Assembly (NCBI GenBank): GCA_023974075.1
Contig: CM043788.1
Location: 18,871,928-18,935,927, forward strand
Direction: 5' to 3'
Origin: Chaenocephalus aceratus
Taxonomy: Eukaryota > Chordata > Actinopteri > Perciformes > Channichthyidae
DNA: 64,000 bases
In this document: positions 10,878 through 21,886 of the stretch, one piece after another
Layout: the number at the start of each line of letters is the position of its first letter
How positions within the stretch are numbered: the stretch's first letter is position 1
Made by a program: the position numbers and the translations under genes
The notes under the pieces: generated by a model
The model's database searches: none
The model's input: the letters and a program-made list of their open reading frames with translations, nothing else
Told to the model about the DNA's origin: nothing

Positions 10878-12030
10878 TTAATACTGTAAAAAGCACGACC
10901 AATCCGTTTAGCCGGCCCGGCTGTCTGCCTTCCATCTCGTGCACACACAAATGTATCTCGTGCCCTCATTGGGCATGCCGTAATTGGGCGTGTATTGCGC
11001 GTTCATGTGTGTTGGAGGAGGTGCTCTGTAAGCCCCTGTCACACTGTCCCGAAATTGACACCCGATGGACACACAATAAAGGAAATGTTAAAATTCGGCT
11101 GTGATCGTAGCAACATTGGGCCATTCGTGAGGGCATCTAAGCCATCGTATGACCGCCGGTGGAGTTTCTCAGGCTCCGGCAGCAACTTCGTAAGGCACTC
11201 GTGAGGGCATCTTGTCAAATTGTGTCATCTTCTTGTTATCATCGGTGCATTCACCCTCACTCTGATCGGGGCGAATGCCCAATGGCACCGATGATAACAA
11301 GATGCCCTCACGATGGCCTTACGAAGGGCAAAATTGACACACGAATTCAACACGAAAATGAACCTTCGCAAGGTCCTTCGGCTATTTTTTGGCATGCCAA
11401 AGATTTTGCCACCGCTCACGAAGTTGCTGCCGGAGCCTGAGAAACTCCACCAGCGATCATACGATGGCTTAAGATGCCCTCACGAATGGCCCGATGTTGC
11501 CACGATCACAGCCGAATTTTAACATTTCCTGTATCGTGTGTCCATCGGGTTGTTTTATTGCACAACAAAATCATGTAAACATATTATGTAAATAACCCAA
11601 TTTGTGTTCTATGAAACTAAAAAGGATATAATATATTATTTTGAAGGAGAGTTGACAGGAAGTTGTTGTTTCTATGGAAACAACATTACAGAGAAAACGT
11701 AATATTTTCTACATATAAAGACGGATAAAGTAAAGAACACAGTCTGAAGATATCAGTACAGTATCATAGTACTGTAACATAATTGTTTTTGGTACTTTCA
11801 TTGCAGTTGTATGTCTTAAATGTAATGTAAATGTTGCCTTCGTGTGTGGTTCGGGGCCATCTTCGTGCAAAATTCACAATTCCATTTTCGTGTGTCCATC
11901 GGGTGTCAATTTTGGGACAGTGTGACAGGGGCTGTAAGGAAGTCTGAAGGAAGGGGCGGATTCTTTTCGGCTGTGTACTTTCAAATTTGAGTGCACTCGA
12001 GCCGGTTTCTGAAACGTACCTACCCCACCT
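10878..12030. mobile_element. 5'-truncated copy of the AGGTGGGGTAGG MITE
   Basis: The sequence from CTGTAAAAAGCACGACCAAT onward and the right end ...ACCTACCCCACCTTTAA match the complete copy at 23385-23873. The left terminus is missing. A TTAA follows the right end at 12031-12034. It is interrupted by the 899-bp element at 11033-11931. Confidence 0.8.
11033..11931. mobile_element. Foldback-type element with 43-bp TIRs
   Basis: Ends CCCCTGTCACACTGTCCCGA and the inverted ...GGGACAGTGTGACAGGGG. The direct repeat CTGTAAG flanks it (11026-11032 and 11932-11938). The related MITE copy at 23385-23873 lacks the insert (GTGCTCTCTGTAAGGAAGTC), giving a paralogous empty site. Inside, about 11086-11205 and 11405-11520 form a second large imperfect palindrome. 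No coding capacity. The superfamily is not assigned. Confidence 0.85.
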
Positions 12031-12671
12031 TTAATGATATTGACTGCGGTCAACTCAGCCGTCTCTCGCATTTGTTTGGTCAAGTGAGCAGCTCTTCATT
12101 TTTGAGTATGCGATTAATAGCGTCTTTACGTTAATCGCAGAGAAGCGGCCCTGACGGTAGTACAAGAGCTTATGCTATATTTGATGAGGGATCAAATGAT
12201 TTTTAGCCATAAGTTCTTAATACAATTGGTACCGTTGGACTCAGTACTTGTTAAACTACCACAAATACAATGAAGTACTTTTACTGTGTACTATTTGAGT
12301 AATACTCTGTCAAACTCCCCTCCAGAGTACAATAATGCATGTTTTCTGCCCTCTTTGATGAAAGATTAAATGATTGTTTGTACTCATGGGTGGAGTTTGA
12401 CAAAGGATTACTCAAAAAAGTACACAGTAAAAGTAGGCTACTTGATTGTACTTGTGGTAGTAGTCCAAGTAGTACCGAGTCCAACAGTGTCACTTTTATT
12501 GAGAACTTGTGGTAACAAATATTTGTATCGATCATCAAATATAGCAGGGGGAAAAAGAGCTGCTGATTTGAAAAAAAAAATCGAGAGACAGCTGAAGTGA
12601 CCGCAGTGCAGAACCGCTGTATAACATTCATTCAAATAACATTCATTTTCTGGGCTCAATGTGTGTTTTGG

Positions 12672-12775
12672 CCGTTTTCGTTGTGATCGCTAAATTCCCC
12701 TAGTTTCCCCTTGTTTATAATATCACCGTTCCAAGCAAACGAGTGCTTTTTGTTTTGAAATCACTTCCGCGAGTG
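12672..12775. repeat. ~100-bp direct repeat, copy 1 (copy 2 at 14450-14552)
   Basis: TTGTGATCGCTAAATTCCCC through CACTTCYGCGAGT occurs twice with few differences. The intervening 1.7 kb holds a minisatellite and a hAT fragment, suggesting a segmental duplication or two fragments of one unknown element. Confidence 0.85.
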
Positions 12776-12945
12776 TGTGTGTAAATATATACGTGTGTGA
12801 GAGTGAAAATGTATGTATGTGAAAGGAGAATATATGTGTGTAAGAGTGAACATGTATGTATGTGAAAGGAGAATATATGTGTGTAAGACTGAAAATATAT
12901 GTATGTATAAGGAGAATGTATGTGCGTGAGAGGACCAGTATGAAT
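12771..12945. repeat. Degenerate minisatellite (GTGTGAGAGTGAAAATGTAT-like units)
   Basis: Units of about 42 bp with GTATGTATGTGAAAGGAGAA followed by TATATGTGTGTAAGAGTGAA repeat about three to four times with point differences. Confidence 0.8.
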
Positions 12946-13101
12946 TACGGCCTGCACGGCCCCTCATAGTTTTCAGTAGTGTGTGTGCGAGGTGAGTTTG
13001 AATGTTGGCCTACACGGCCCCTCATAAGTCTCTGACAGTGTTACGTTATTATGAGAGTACTCTCATACTTGTTTGAATCTTAAATTGTATATATTTATTA
13101 G

Positions 13102-13735
13102 GGCTGTCAAGATAACGCGTTAATAACGTGTTAACGCCACTAATTTTTTTAACGTGCGATTAACGCATGTGTATTTGTCCTCGGCCCGCCCAGTAGTTTC
13201 AGAGCCCAAAGTCTTGACGTTGTTGTTGTTGTTAGTTGGATGGTGGGAGATTCTAGCGAGAGATATGGATACAAAAAAAGGTGTTTTAAACAGCAAGCCA
13301 AGCACACAGTTCCTGCCGCTCGCTTGCGGCAGAACACGCTTCAAAGTTTGCCGGGGAGACGCCTGGACACGGCGTCTACGAGCAGCAAGCTTTCAACAGC
13401 GATAGCTAAATGGGTGGCGGTGGCTACAGCTTGCAGGACAATTAACATTGTGGAGGACGAGGGACTGTGTGAGATAATTCGGATCGCATCCAACGTGTCG
13501 ACTGCACATGATCACATCGCATTATTTTGACCCTAGGTGGGAACTTCAGTCTCATGCTTTGACTGTTATGAAGGCAGAGGAGCGGCATTTCGCCGACAAC
13601 TGTAAACAGGCTTGTCTGTTTGAGCAACTGGCTCAGTGCAAAGAAGTAGACAGGGTTGGGAGAGAGTGTAAGAGAGAGAGAGGTTCCAGGTTGTTGTATT
13701 GAAAATATTCAGGAGAATATTTGTCATTATTCCAA
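13102..13735 (+). pseudogene. Truncated hAT with transposase fragments (TAGGGCTGTCAA family)
   Basis: The left terminus TAGGGCTGTCAAGATAACGC matches the element at 20118-21878. Downstream, short frames read as hAT (ZBED-type) transposase pieces: 'SSKLSTAIAKWVAVATACR' and 'NIVEDEGLCEIIRIAS' near 13380-13500, and 'HYFDPRWELQSHALTVMK' with 'EERHFADNCKQACLFEQLAQ' near 13510-13640. Frameshifts and missing blocks show it is dead. The tail (GAGGTTCCAGGTTGTTGT) also matches 21641-21700. No right terminus was found. Confidence 0.7.
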
Positions 13736-14449
13736 TGATGCAACCTGGCAGCCTTTTCGCTCTGGAACTTACATATCTGAACTGAGACCTAATCTGTATA
13801 GTTCCTATGCATGTGTGTGTGATAAATATCTTATCTTAAGTTTTATTTTCCAGACATATTTAATGTTCGCCCTAACCCAACCGACTCATTTATGCTTTAA
13901 ATAACTCTACCTGTACAGGCTTGCATCTATCTTGTAGTCCAATACTAACTGCACAATATTTACTGACACTGGGCGGTGAACATATAACACTGTGCAGACG
14001 TGCAACATTCTACTGCAGTAGAATTCACTATTTGATATAACACTAACATTCCTGACAATAGACCTCAATAGTCGTCTTTTATGGTTTACATGCCTTTTAA
14101 ATAACATTTTTGAATGGAACATTAAAAAATCAAAATAAATATAACTTAAATATACATGACCTCTTAAATTAAAATAAAGTGAACATTAACACCAATATTA
14201 TCATTTATAAAATGCTATAACAAAAAAAATAACATAAGCAGCAGATTTTTTAATTAAATATACATACCAACTTCAAAATAAGCGGGTATTAAAGTGTAAA
14301 CGGACAACAAAAGGGAAATGTAAATGAAAAGGCCTGATGGTGGTGCTAAATCAGAGCCTATTACCTGTTCTCAGTCTTTTTCTCATCATGCATCTTGTGT
14401 GTAGTGATCCAATATCGTTACCATAGCCTTGCCCTTTAACAGTTAAAGG
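13736..14449. other. AT-rich spacer, nothing recognised
   Basis: No domain-bearing ORF or paired repeat ends were seen. Confidence 0.4.
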
Positions 14450-14648
14450 CCGTTTTTGTTGTGATCGCTAAATTCCCCGAGTTTCCCCTTGTTTATAATA
14501 TCACCGTTCCAAGCAAACGAGTGCTTTTTGTTTTGAAATCACTTCTGCGAGTTTCGCAGCTCATTGACCATTAGACCATTAGCAGTGAAATGAAAAACCT
14601 CAGAACTTTCTGTGAAGATATTAACAGTAACAGAAGATGTCTAACTTG

Positions 14649-15690
14649 CAGTGGCGACTGGTCATTAGGGGCAGGTGGGGCACAGCAGAAAGTATTAAAA
14701 ATAATGATTACAAAAAAATGCAAAAATTAAATATATTTAAAGATCATGTTTACTCATCTGATTCGTCTGTACATTGCTGTTTTAGTCTGTGTCCTTCCAA
14801 TTAGTGTCTTCAGTGTGTGCCTATTGAGCTGTTTAAAGCCATGTGGGACAAAACCCGATCCTGCCCCTCCCTCTCACTGTCTAAGTGAACGGTGACTGTA
14901 AAAACTACACTGCGCATGCTCAGAGTATTATAATTATATTACAAAAAAATGACCATAGGGGCACTGAGCTGCCATCCCCACCATACGTCATCTCACATAA
15001 TTCAGAGCTGATTGGCTGTAAGTATGTGTGCCGCGAAAAGTGTGGTGTGTGAAGAGGAGACGAGAGACGCGTCCTAAAACCCGGAAGTAAGCTGCGCATG
15101 GCTTCCGTCCACGAAAAAGCAATGAGATTTCTCCATAGGATTTTAGAAAATAGCTCAAAATAAGATCTGTGGGAAACGTACCTGTTAGATTAATGCACAT
15201 TTTGTTCAGCCGGATAATATCCACATGACATGTCTACCCTAGTTTTATAATGTTCGAATCATAAATCTATCGATTACATTTATGATAGACTTTTGAAACT
15301 ACAAGAAGATAAGGAGGACTTTTTCAAAAAGTAAGAGATTTTTGTCCAGAAGGATAGGCAAATTGACTTCATCTTCAAGTCAAGGTAAGACCACCATTTT
15401 ATTGAAAATGGGATCTTACTAAGAGAGAACAATTCAATATTTAAATGACAAAATTAAAAATGTTTGGGTATCCTTTTGTTGAACTGTCTGTTTAAAATTA
15501 ATCGAAGCATCAGACAAAAAAAGCTCATGAAAATAATATTATATTTTGATTTAGATCAAAATATAATATTATATTTGTAAACCTGAAGAGTCAGTGCCAG
15601 TGACTCACCAGCCATGAACCTCACTGCAGAAGCTTATATATAGACATCTACATTTGTTGTGCCCCACCACTTTTGTACAAAACGCCACTG
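14649..15690. mobile_element. hAT non-autonomous element, perfect 8-bp TSD
   Basis: Ends CAGTGGCGACTGGTCATTAG and ...CAAAACGCCACTG, with GGTGGGGCACA against TGTGCCCCACC further in. The target duplication CTAACTTG is identical at 14641-14648 and 15691-15698. No transposase frame remains. Confidence 0.92.
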
Positions 15691-15698
15691 CTAACTTG

Positions 15699-16194
15699 TA
15701 ACAGGGATTTCGCTTTAACCTGAGTGCGCTGCCTCCTGTCCAGCTCTGCGGTTTTTAGTCTGAACTGTGAATTATTCAGTACTTTCCCAGCGAGCGGGTC
15801 ACCGGGTTAAACTGGTTCTCTGAGTGATCTTCTGAAGGTGAGCTGCGGTTTTTAGCTCATCAAACACAGAGATTAACAGGGTACCATCGGAGAGCTGTCC
15901 ACACGGCTTTGTCGAAAGCTGTCTGCCGCTGTGTAGCTAACTGAACTGACTGAGTCTGAGTGAAACACCAGACTTCAAACCTGGTAATGGGATCAGTTCT
16001 GCCCTCTGGATCTGCCTCACCCATACATCTTTTACATGAAGCTCTTATTCGACAGTGACTCTAACTACAACATTTATAGTAAAATTGTTTGTACATGGAA
16101 GACATGTAAGATTATATTTGGCCTGAAGTAAACTGGTTTAAGATAGGATAATGGTTATGAAAATGAATCAGGCAAAACATTTTGACACCTTGAC
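15699..16194. other. Unassigned, moderate GC
   Basis: No ORF with recognisable domains; no repeat ends identified. The sequence GCTGCGGTTTTTAG occurs twice (about 15746 and 15843). Confidence 0.3.
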
Positions 16195-16411
16195 GTATGG
16201 CGGCCGACAGGGGCAAACGTGCCACGGTCATAGGCGGCGCGTGAGGCTCAGGTTTGGGAAGGCTAAATAACTTTTTGTACCTGACGCTGCCCGCCTCCGG
16301 TGTCTATAGAAAAGAGATCAACTCAGTGAAAGCACCGCCTGCTGACCAATCAGAGCTCAGTGTGCGGAGTTTAAAGCAATCAAGTCATATTACAGGATAA
16401 AGGAAATACAG

Positions 16412-17225
16412 TAGGGATGTCCCGATCACCTTTTTTTGCTCCCGATCCGATTCCGATCATTTGATTTTGACAATCTGCCGATACCGATTTTTCCCGATCC
16501 GATCTTTATGCAATGCATTAAGAGAAAAAAAAGGTAACAGATAACGGTTGGTCATCCAACGCTATGAATTCAGCTATCTTGGCTGTTAGTTTGTTGGCCT
16601 TTTCACTGTTCTGGGGCAGTTTCTCTTTCCTTTTAAAAGTCTCTGAAAGTGTCGGTTGTTTCAGTGCCGTTACCTGAGTGGCCGCTGTGTACTCGTCGTG
16701 TTGTTGTTGGTGTTTGTTTCTCAGGTAGCGTATTAGATTGGTCGTGTTGAACGTAGCTCTGTTCTTTCCACCACGCGGAACCTCTGCCTTGCAAACATTG
16801 CATCTGGCTGTTACACTGCCTTCGCTTTCAATTTTATAATACTTCCAAACTCCTGACATTTTCTCTGTTCCGACTCCCGAGTCACCAGCTGAACGTAGCC
16901 TCTCGTTAGCTTACAGCTACTATTAGACACTGGGCCCACTCTGTTGCCATATTTCAGAGAAATAAGCAACCAGGTCTATGAAAACAAGCCCAAAGAAAGC
17001 AACACATACATGATGTTGTGTAATTTTAAACCAAAACTAAGTCCTCAGGATGACTTTAAGACGTGAACATGGTCATTTTTGTTTTGTAACATTAAATAAA
17101 ATAATACAAATATTTTATAAAAAAATAATTCCCGATCCCCGATTTTTTTCTCCCGATTCCGATCTTTTGAAAATCACGTGATCGGCTCCGATCCCCGATC
17201 ACGTGATCGGATCGGGACATCTCTA
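16412..17225 (-). mobile_element. hAT non-autonomous element, TAGGGATGTCCCGATC termini
   Basis: Ends TAGGGATGTCCCGATCACC and ...GGATCGGGACATCTCTA, with extended CCGATC-rich subterminal repeats. The 8-bp target duplication AAATACAG is identical at 16404-16411 and 17226-17233. The only coding content is the BED-finger exon on the minus strand. Confidence 0.95.
16518..16859 (-). CDS. hAT transposase N-terminal fragment (BED zinc finger)
   Basis: 113 codons from an ATG at 16859. The start 'SGVWKYYKIESEGSVTARC' is followed by C-x2-C, then 'FNTTNLIRYLRNKH', which together form a BED-type zinc finger (Cys-Cys...His-His, ZBED1-like). After a Gln-rich patch comes 'QPTLSETFKRKEKLPQNSEK' and the beginning of the hAT core ('IAEFIALDDQPLSV'). 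The frame then stops, so dimerisation and catalytic domains are absent. It could still make a DNA-binding peptide, but no expression evidence exists. It sits wholly inside the hAT element at 16412-17225. Confidence 0.75.
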   Translation of the reverse strand: MSGVWKYYKIESEGSVTARCNVCKAEVPRGGKNRATFNTTNLIRYLRNKHQQQHDEYTAATQVTALKQPTLSETFKRKEKLPQNSEKANKLTAKIAEFIALDDQPLSVTFFFS

Positions 17226-17323
17226 AAATACAGTTTAAACTGCCGTATACAGAGAAGACACCGACGTGTCGCACTTATCATTCATATCACATCATCAATC
17301 AGATCATCGATATAATATCATAA

Positions 17324-18196
17324 TATGTGACCCGCTCTATCGAAATCAGTCGGAAGTCGCAACGGCTCATTTCAGAATAAACGTGGATTTACGTAAAAAA
17401 CTATTTTTTCAGGGTTCGGGTGTTTTGTTTGATTTTAAACAAACAAAGTCTTGACTTTCAGAATATGAAACTTGTATTTCCAAAATCACACGATAAATAC
17501 ATTTTTGAAGCTTGTAAAGGGACGAAGACAGGCACCTCTCACTCGCAATCTGCTCTTCCGCAGCGCCGCCCCCCCCTCCCTCCGGCTGAAATTATGAATG
17601 TAAGAGTATAGTAATCATAGATAACACGGCAGGGTCCGTTACAGTTTGTTTTCATCTGATTTCAATTAAACAAAGTCTTGGCTTTCAGAATATTAAACTT
17701 GTTTCGGCAAATTCAGATGATAAATACAACTTTGAAGCTTTTAACGGCACAATTACAAGCGGAGAACGGAGTAACTTGACGTCACAGCAGGCATAACAAC
17801 AGCCGGTGTTTCTCGTGAGTGTTTTCCCCGGGAAACAAACACAATACACACAAACGCAAAATTACACAAACACACACCCACACGTGTACACACACACTCG
17901 CGAGCATCCCCTCCAAATGAAAATATCTTCCCTCCGTAGTATTTTGATCATTTGCTTTACTAATAATCAATCAGATCGATGGATTCCAGAGAAGAGGAAA
18001 CTTTAAAGGCCTTTTTCTCAAAATGAGGGCTCGGTGACAGTCATTATATAATGTGACATATTTCGCTTAATATTTGGAGTACAAAGACAATCCTGATATC
18101 ATTATAAAGCTAGGAATATCCTCTTTCCAACAGTGTATACAACTCAAAATGTGTCTTTGGGTCAATGCGACTGATTTCGATGGAGCAGGTCACATA
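17324..18196. mobile_element. Inverted-repeat MITE with internal duplication
   Basis: Ends TATGTGACCCGCTCTATCGA and the complement of TCGATGGAGCAGGTCACATA; both continue into GAAATCAGTCG. Flanking 8-mers TATCATAA (17316-17323) and TATCATAT (18197-18204) match at 7 of 8. Two copies of an AACAAAGTCTTGRCTTTCAG block (from about 17440 and 17665) form an inner tandem duplication. A fragment of the second copy recurs at 520-648. Confidence 0.75.
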
Positions 18197-18679
18197 TATC
18201 ATATATTTCCTTATCTGAGTTAGCTTCTCGAGCCGTATCTGGCCGTGCAACACTTACAGTGTCACATACTGTATGCATAAGTATTATTTTAAGCAACACA
18301 TTAAGTTGACGAAACACTCAACTCAAATGTAATTAAAGTCAGATCCACTCGTGTCTTAGATGAGGGAGTGATATCATAAACCTGTTGTACGGTTTCAAAC
18401 ACTCAGTAGTTTATTTATGTTGTAACCAGTTGTTCTGTATTCACCTTGCAGGTGCAACTATGTGGCTTGTATCCTGGATTATATGTTTAAGTCATGGATG
18501 TTTAAAGTTTATATTTGTCTACTATTAGTTTACTTTTCATTAATGAAGTATGACGCTGCGCTGTTAGTACACTTGTCCAAGATACGGTTCTGACTTGTCC
18601 CTGTTTGTGATTGTAACTTTTATCCAATGACCTTTTCCCTCTCTGTCTGTGTCTGTGTATTCTCTTGTTCCGATTAACC

Positions 18680-19285
18680 CAGCCAAATCTTTTTTCTTGT
18701 TTTGTATCTATATCTACGCCGGGATCCGGAGTCGAGGCTGATCCTCTTGCTGTAGTCCTGTGTCTTGGATCCTCTATCCTGAGTTCTGGATTAAGTCGTG
18801 GACTTCGGGTCGTGGCTGAACCTGTCTCTGCGGTCCTGCCTTGGGCCTCGTCATGCTGCTTCCCTGATGGCTTCTGCAGGATTGTAGCTGACATCCTCGT
18901 GGATTCATCTTCTTATTACAGACACATGCATTTCCTAACATTCGATCTATATGCTGTAAAATGTATTATCTCTTCGATTTACACACAGCATCTATTGCAC
19001 GTCTGTCCGTCCTGGGAGAGGGATCCCTCCTCTGTTGCTCTCCCTGAGGTTTCTCCCATTTTTTCCCCTTAAACTGTGGGTTTTCTCTGGAAGTTTTTCC
19101 TTGTACGATGTGAGGGTCTAAGGACAGAGGGTGTCGTTTTTCTCAAACTGATATTCTGAACAATCTGTGCTGTGTATTTGCTGTAAAGTGTCTCTACGGT
19201 AGGCTATTTTTATTTTATGTACAGCACTTTGGCTCGACCAAAAATCGTTTATAAATGTGCTATATAATAAAACTTGATTTGATTT
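18680..19285 (+). mobile_element. 3' UTR/tail of a fish non-LTR retroelement
   Basis: The tract TTTCTCCCATTTTTTCCCCT, then TTTCTCTGGAAGTTTTTCCT, GAGGGTCTAAGGACAGAGGG and a terminal short-repeat tail (...AACTTGATTTGATTTG) form a 3' end I recognise from fish Rex/Babar-type LINEs and dependent SINEs. No reverse transcriptase is present, so the copy is heavily 5'-truncated. Confidence 0.6.
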
Positions 19286-20204
19286 GGTCAAATATAGCTA
19301 ACCCCGCCCCTTTCACGTGAACGCGCTCTCAGCAGGACAGAGAAACCCTGGCTTGATTCACCGAGTTGATAACCAGCGTCGTAGGACCACTTAGCGAGAT
19401 CTCGTTTGTTAGAGTTAGTTAAGATAACTCAAACATATCCAGGGTCTGTTGAACTGGCTTCATAGTACAGGGCACAGGTGGCTGCATAGCAGCGCTAATG
19501 TCAAAGACACAAACATTATAGGCTACATTATATTTTCATTTACCAGGATGCAGTGACAAAAATATGTGGGAAGGCTTAGCCTTCCCTAGCCTACAGTACC
19601 CGCCGCCCCTGGCTACGGCCCTAAACACTAACAATAGAAGAAATGTGCCAAAACACATGCAAATGAAGTAACATCTTCATCATTTTCACAAAACTGTCAC
19701 TGTTTGACAAGTCTGTTTCACAATTGTAAATGTTTTGTCAGTACATTTGCAATTAATAGTTTAGCTACGTTAGCTAGCTAGCTTACGGCAGATCTACATC
19801 GGAAAGAAGGATGGGATCACATTTATGCAGCGCTTTATGTAAACGCTGCTCATGTTTCGTCAAGTTGGTGAAGATGCTTCTTCATTTGCATGTGTTGGCA
19901 AATCAGTGTTTTTATAATTGCATCCGTTTTAAAGCTGCAGTGTATTCCTCCTAATTAAAATGTTTTGGGCCATTATAGCACCTTTGCACCTGTCGGCCAC
20001 CGTACAATCCCTCTGTTTCACACCATTAATCATGGTTAAGGATTATTTAGTTTGATCAGGGTTTTTGTGGCCTGCACCAACAAGTAATGAAACCAGAAGA
20101 TCAAAAAAGGTTAAAATTAGGGCTGTCAAGTTAACGCGTTAATAACGCGTTAACGCAAAAAAAAATTAACGCCACTAATTATTTTAACGCGATTAACGCA
20201 TGTG

Positions 20205-20210
<6 letters not shown>

Positions 20211-20271
<61 letters not shown>
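20211..20271. repeat. (GT)n microsatellite
   Basis: About 30 GT units inside the hAT element at 20118-21878. Confidence 0.97.
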
Positions 20272-20278
<7 letters not shown>

Positions 20279-20568
20279 GCCCGAGCGAGCGAGAGAGAGA
20301 CCTTACGTGCATTGTTGTTGTTGTTAGCATCTGGTGCTAGCTAGCTGCGCTAACGGATATAAGGAGCTGTTTAAATGAAAACAGAGAAGCGACATTTCGC
20401 CACAACTGCACCGAGCACTTGACTTGATGCAGGAAGCAGACAGCGGGACATTGGAGGAGAAATCAGCACACTCATGATTGCAGCAACATGATTGCAGCGT
20501 CCAGGCAGCTCCCGTTCGAGCATATGCCTTGAGTTGCACATAGCTCCAACGATCCAACACACACACAC

Positions 20569-21575
20569 AGGGCCGGCCCTCGGCATAGGCAGTATAGGCG
20601 AATGCTAAGGGCGCATCAACCCATAGGGGGCGCCGAAACAAAAAAAAGTTAGAAATTAAAAAAAAATATTTTCACAATTTCCCGATTTTGGATCAACAAA
20701 GTACATCTTATTATCTTATACTAACAGAACTACGTATATATTGCATACAGCGCCCATAAACTATGGCACCCCCCCCCAAAATCAAGTTGAACTGCCCTAG
20801 TCCCAGTAAAAACCAGAGGTTTATGTGAAATTGTTCTTTTTTTGAAATAATGGTTTTAGTGTGCAATTATAGGTTTTAATTTTGTATTTGTATTCATTTA
20901 AAATAAATCAAACTCCCAAAAAACGTACACAGCTTCTGTGTGCTTTTATTAACATTGGAATTTACTGTGTAAGCGGCCACGGGGGGAGTGCTTTAGAGAG
21001 CTCTCTCCTGAAAGACTGAAAGGCTCTGATAACCTCAGCTCACTGAGGTAAAGGCACACCTTTATATGATCATTATAGTTATAAAAAATAAGAGAATAGG
21101 TGAAAAAACAGGTATAAAATACTGACAGTACAAAAAGTTGTTATTAATAAACAAGCATACAGTTTGAAAGGGGAGTGATTTGTAAAATATCCATAAAGAA
21201 AAAGAAAATCTTGCTTACAGTTCTGTTTCATATGGGTGTTGAGAGATGTATCCATAGATCTCTTAATGTTGCTCTCAAAGTGCACCAGATTGATGCTTTT
21301 AACTTCAATATTAAAAAAAAGAAAGTCTTCCCCAGGGTGGCATTGCCCCCGGACCCCCCTAGAGGAGGTGAGGTCCCCCCCCACTTAAATCATGTTCACA
21401 TGGATAGGAAAACTAAATACAGTTGCACACATCTTGTGTCAATATCTTTCTGTGTTGGTGGTCATGCCACAACCGTGCACGCGTGAATCAGTGAATCATA
21501 AGTGAGTGTCTGCATTTGGGGGGGGGGGGGCTTAAAATCTTGCCTAGGCCGGAAAATTGGTCAGGGCCGGCCCTG
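20569..21575. mobile_element. Nested element with CAGGGCCGGCCC termini
   Basis: CAGGGCCGGCCCTCGGCATA at the left and ...TTGGTCAGGGCCGGCCCTG at the right are inverted. It is inserted in a CA-rich stretch of the hAT at 20118, so the duplicated target cannot be read with certainty. A related copy lies at 38103-39010, sharing CATATGGGTGTT and AAAGTGCACCAGATTGA blocks. Confidence 0.75.
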
Positions 21576-21886
21576 CACAACACACACACACACACCACAC
21601 ACACACACGCACACCATTTGTATTGTATTATTGTATGAGAGGTTCCAGGTTGTTGTGTTTAATATTCATGAGAATATTTGTCATTGTTCAAAATGATAAT
21701 AAAGCATATTTGTCCACTCATATGTTGATAAGAGTATTAAAAACTTGAAAAAATATTCCTCTAAGGTACATTTAGAACAGATAAAAAATGTGCGATTAAT
21801 TTGCGATTAATCGCGATTAACTAGGGACACTCATGCGATATAATCGCGATTAAATATTTTAATCGACTGACAGCCCTAGTTAAAAT

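Larger units (their letters stand above)
10645..12592. repeat. Inverted and direct copies of a ~180-bp repeat
   Basis: The segment 10645-10835 (CTCGAG poly-T, TGATGATCGATACAAATATT, ACTCGGTACT) recurs inverted at 12412-12592 and, more diverged, in direct orientation at 12168-12310. The last two copies face each other as a palindrome around 12310-12410. The pair encloses the MITE nest at 10878-12030. Confidence 0.75.
16195..20003. mobile_element. Outer inverted-repeat element, nested insertions inside
   Basis: The left end TATGGCGGCCGACAGGGGCA is the inverse of the right end TTTGCACCTGTCGGCCACCGTA. The right subterminal part (TGAAGATG...CTTCATTTGCATGTG) is itself inverted against 19640-19690. 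Within it, a further inverted pair (GGCGGCGCGTGAGGCTCAGG near 16232 and the complement of CCCTAGCCTACAGTACCCGC near 19590) suggests a second element filling most of the interior. The hAT at 16412 and the element at 17324 lie inside. A related right end recurs at 55545-55715. Confidence 0.4.
20118..21878. mobile_element. hAT non-autonomous element (TAGGGCTGTCAA), perfect 8-bp TSD
   Basis: Ends TAGGGCTGTCAAGTTAACGC and ...AATCGACTGACAGCCCTA. The TSD GTTAAAAT is identical at 20110-20117 and 21879-21886. Subterminal AACGCGTTAA and CGCGATTAA repeats are present. The interior shares blocks with 13102-13735 and 57666-58240. It contains a (GT)n tract and a second element at 20569-21575. Confidence 0.95.

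Noticed and set aside
12281..12659. ORFs in the 10.6/12.5 kb inverted repeat
   Set aside because: Equivalent frames occur in every copy without conserved protein features; non-coding repeat.
18502..19072. 130-135 aa frames on both strands
   Set aside because: They lie in the 3' tail of a non-LTR element and show no protein family pattern.
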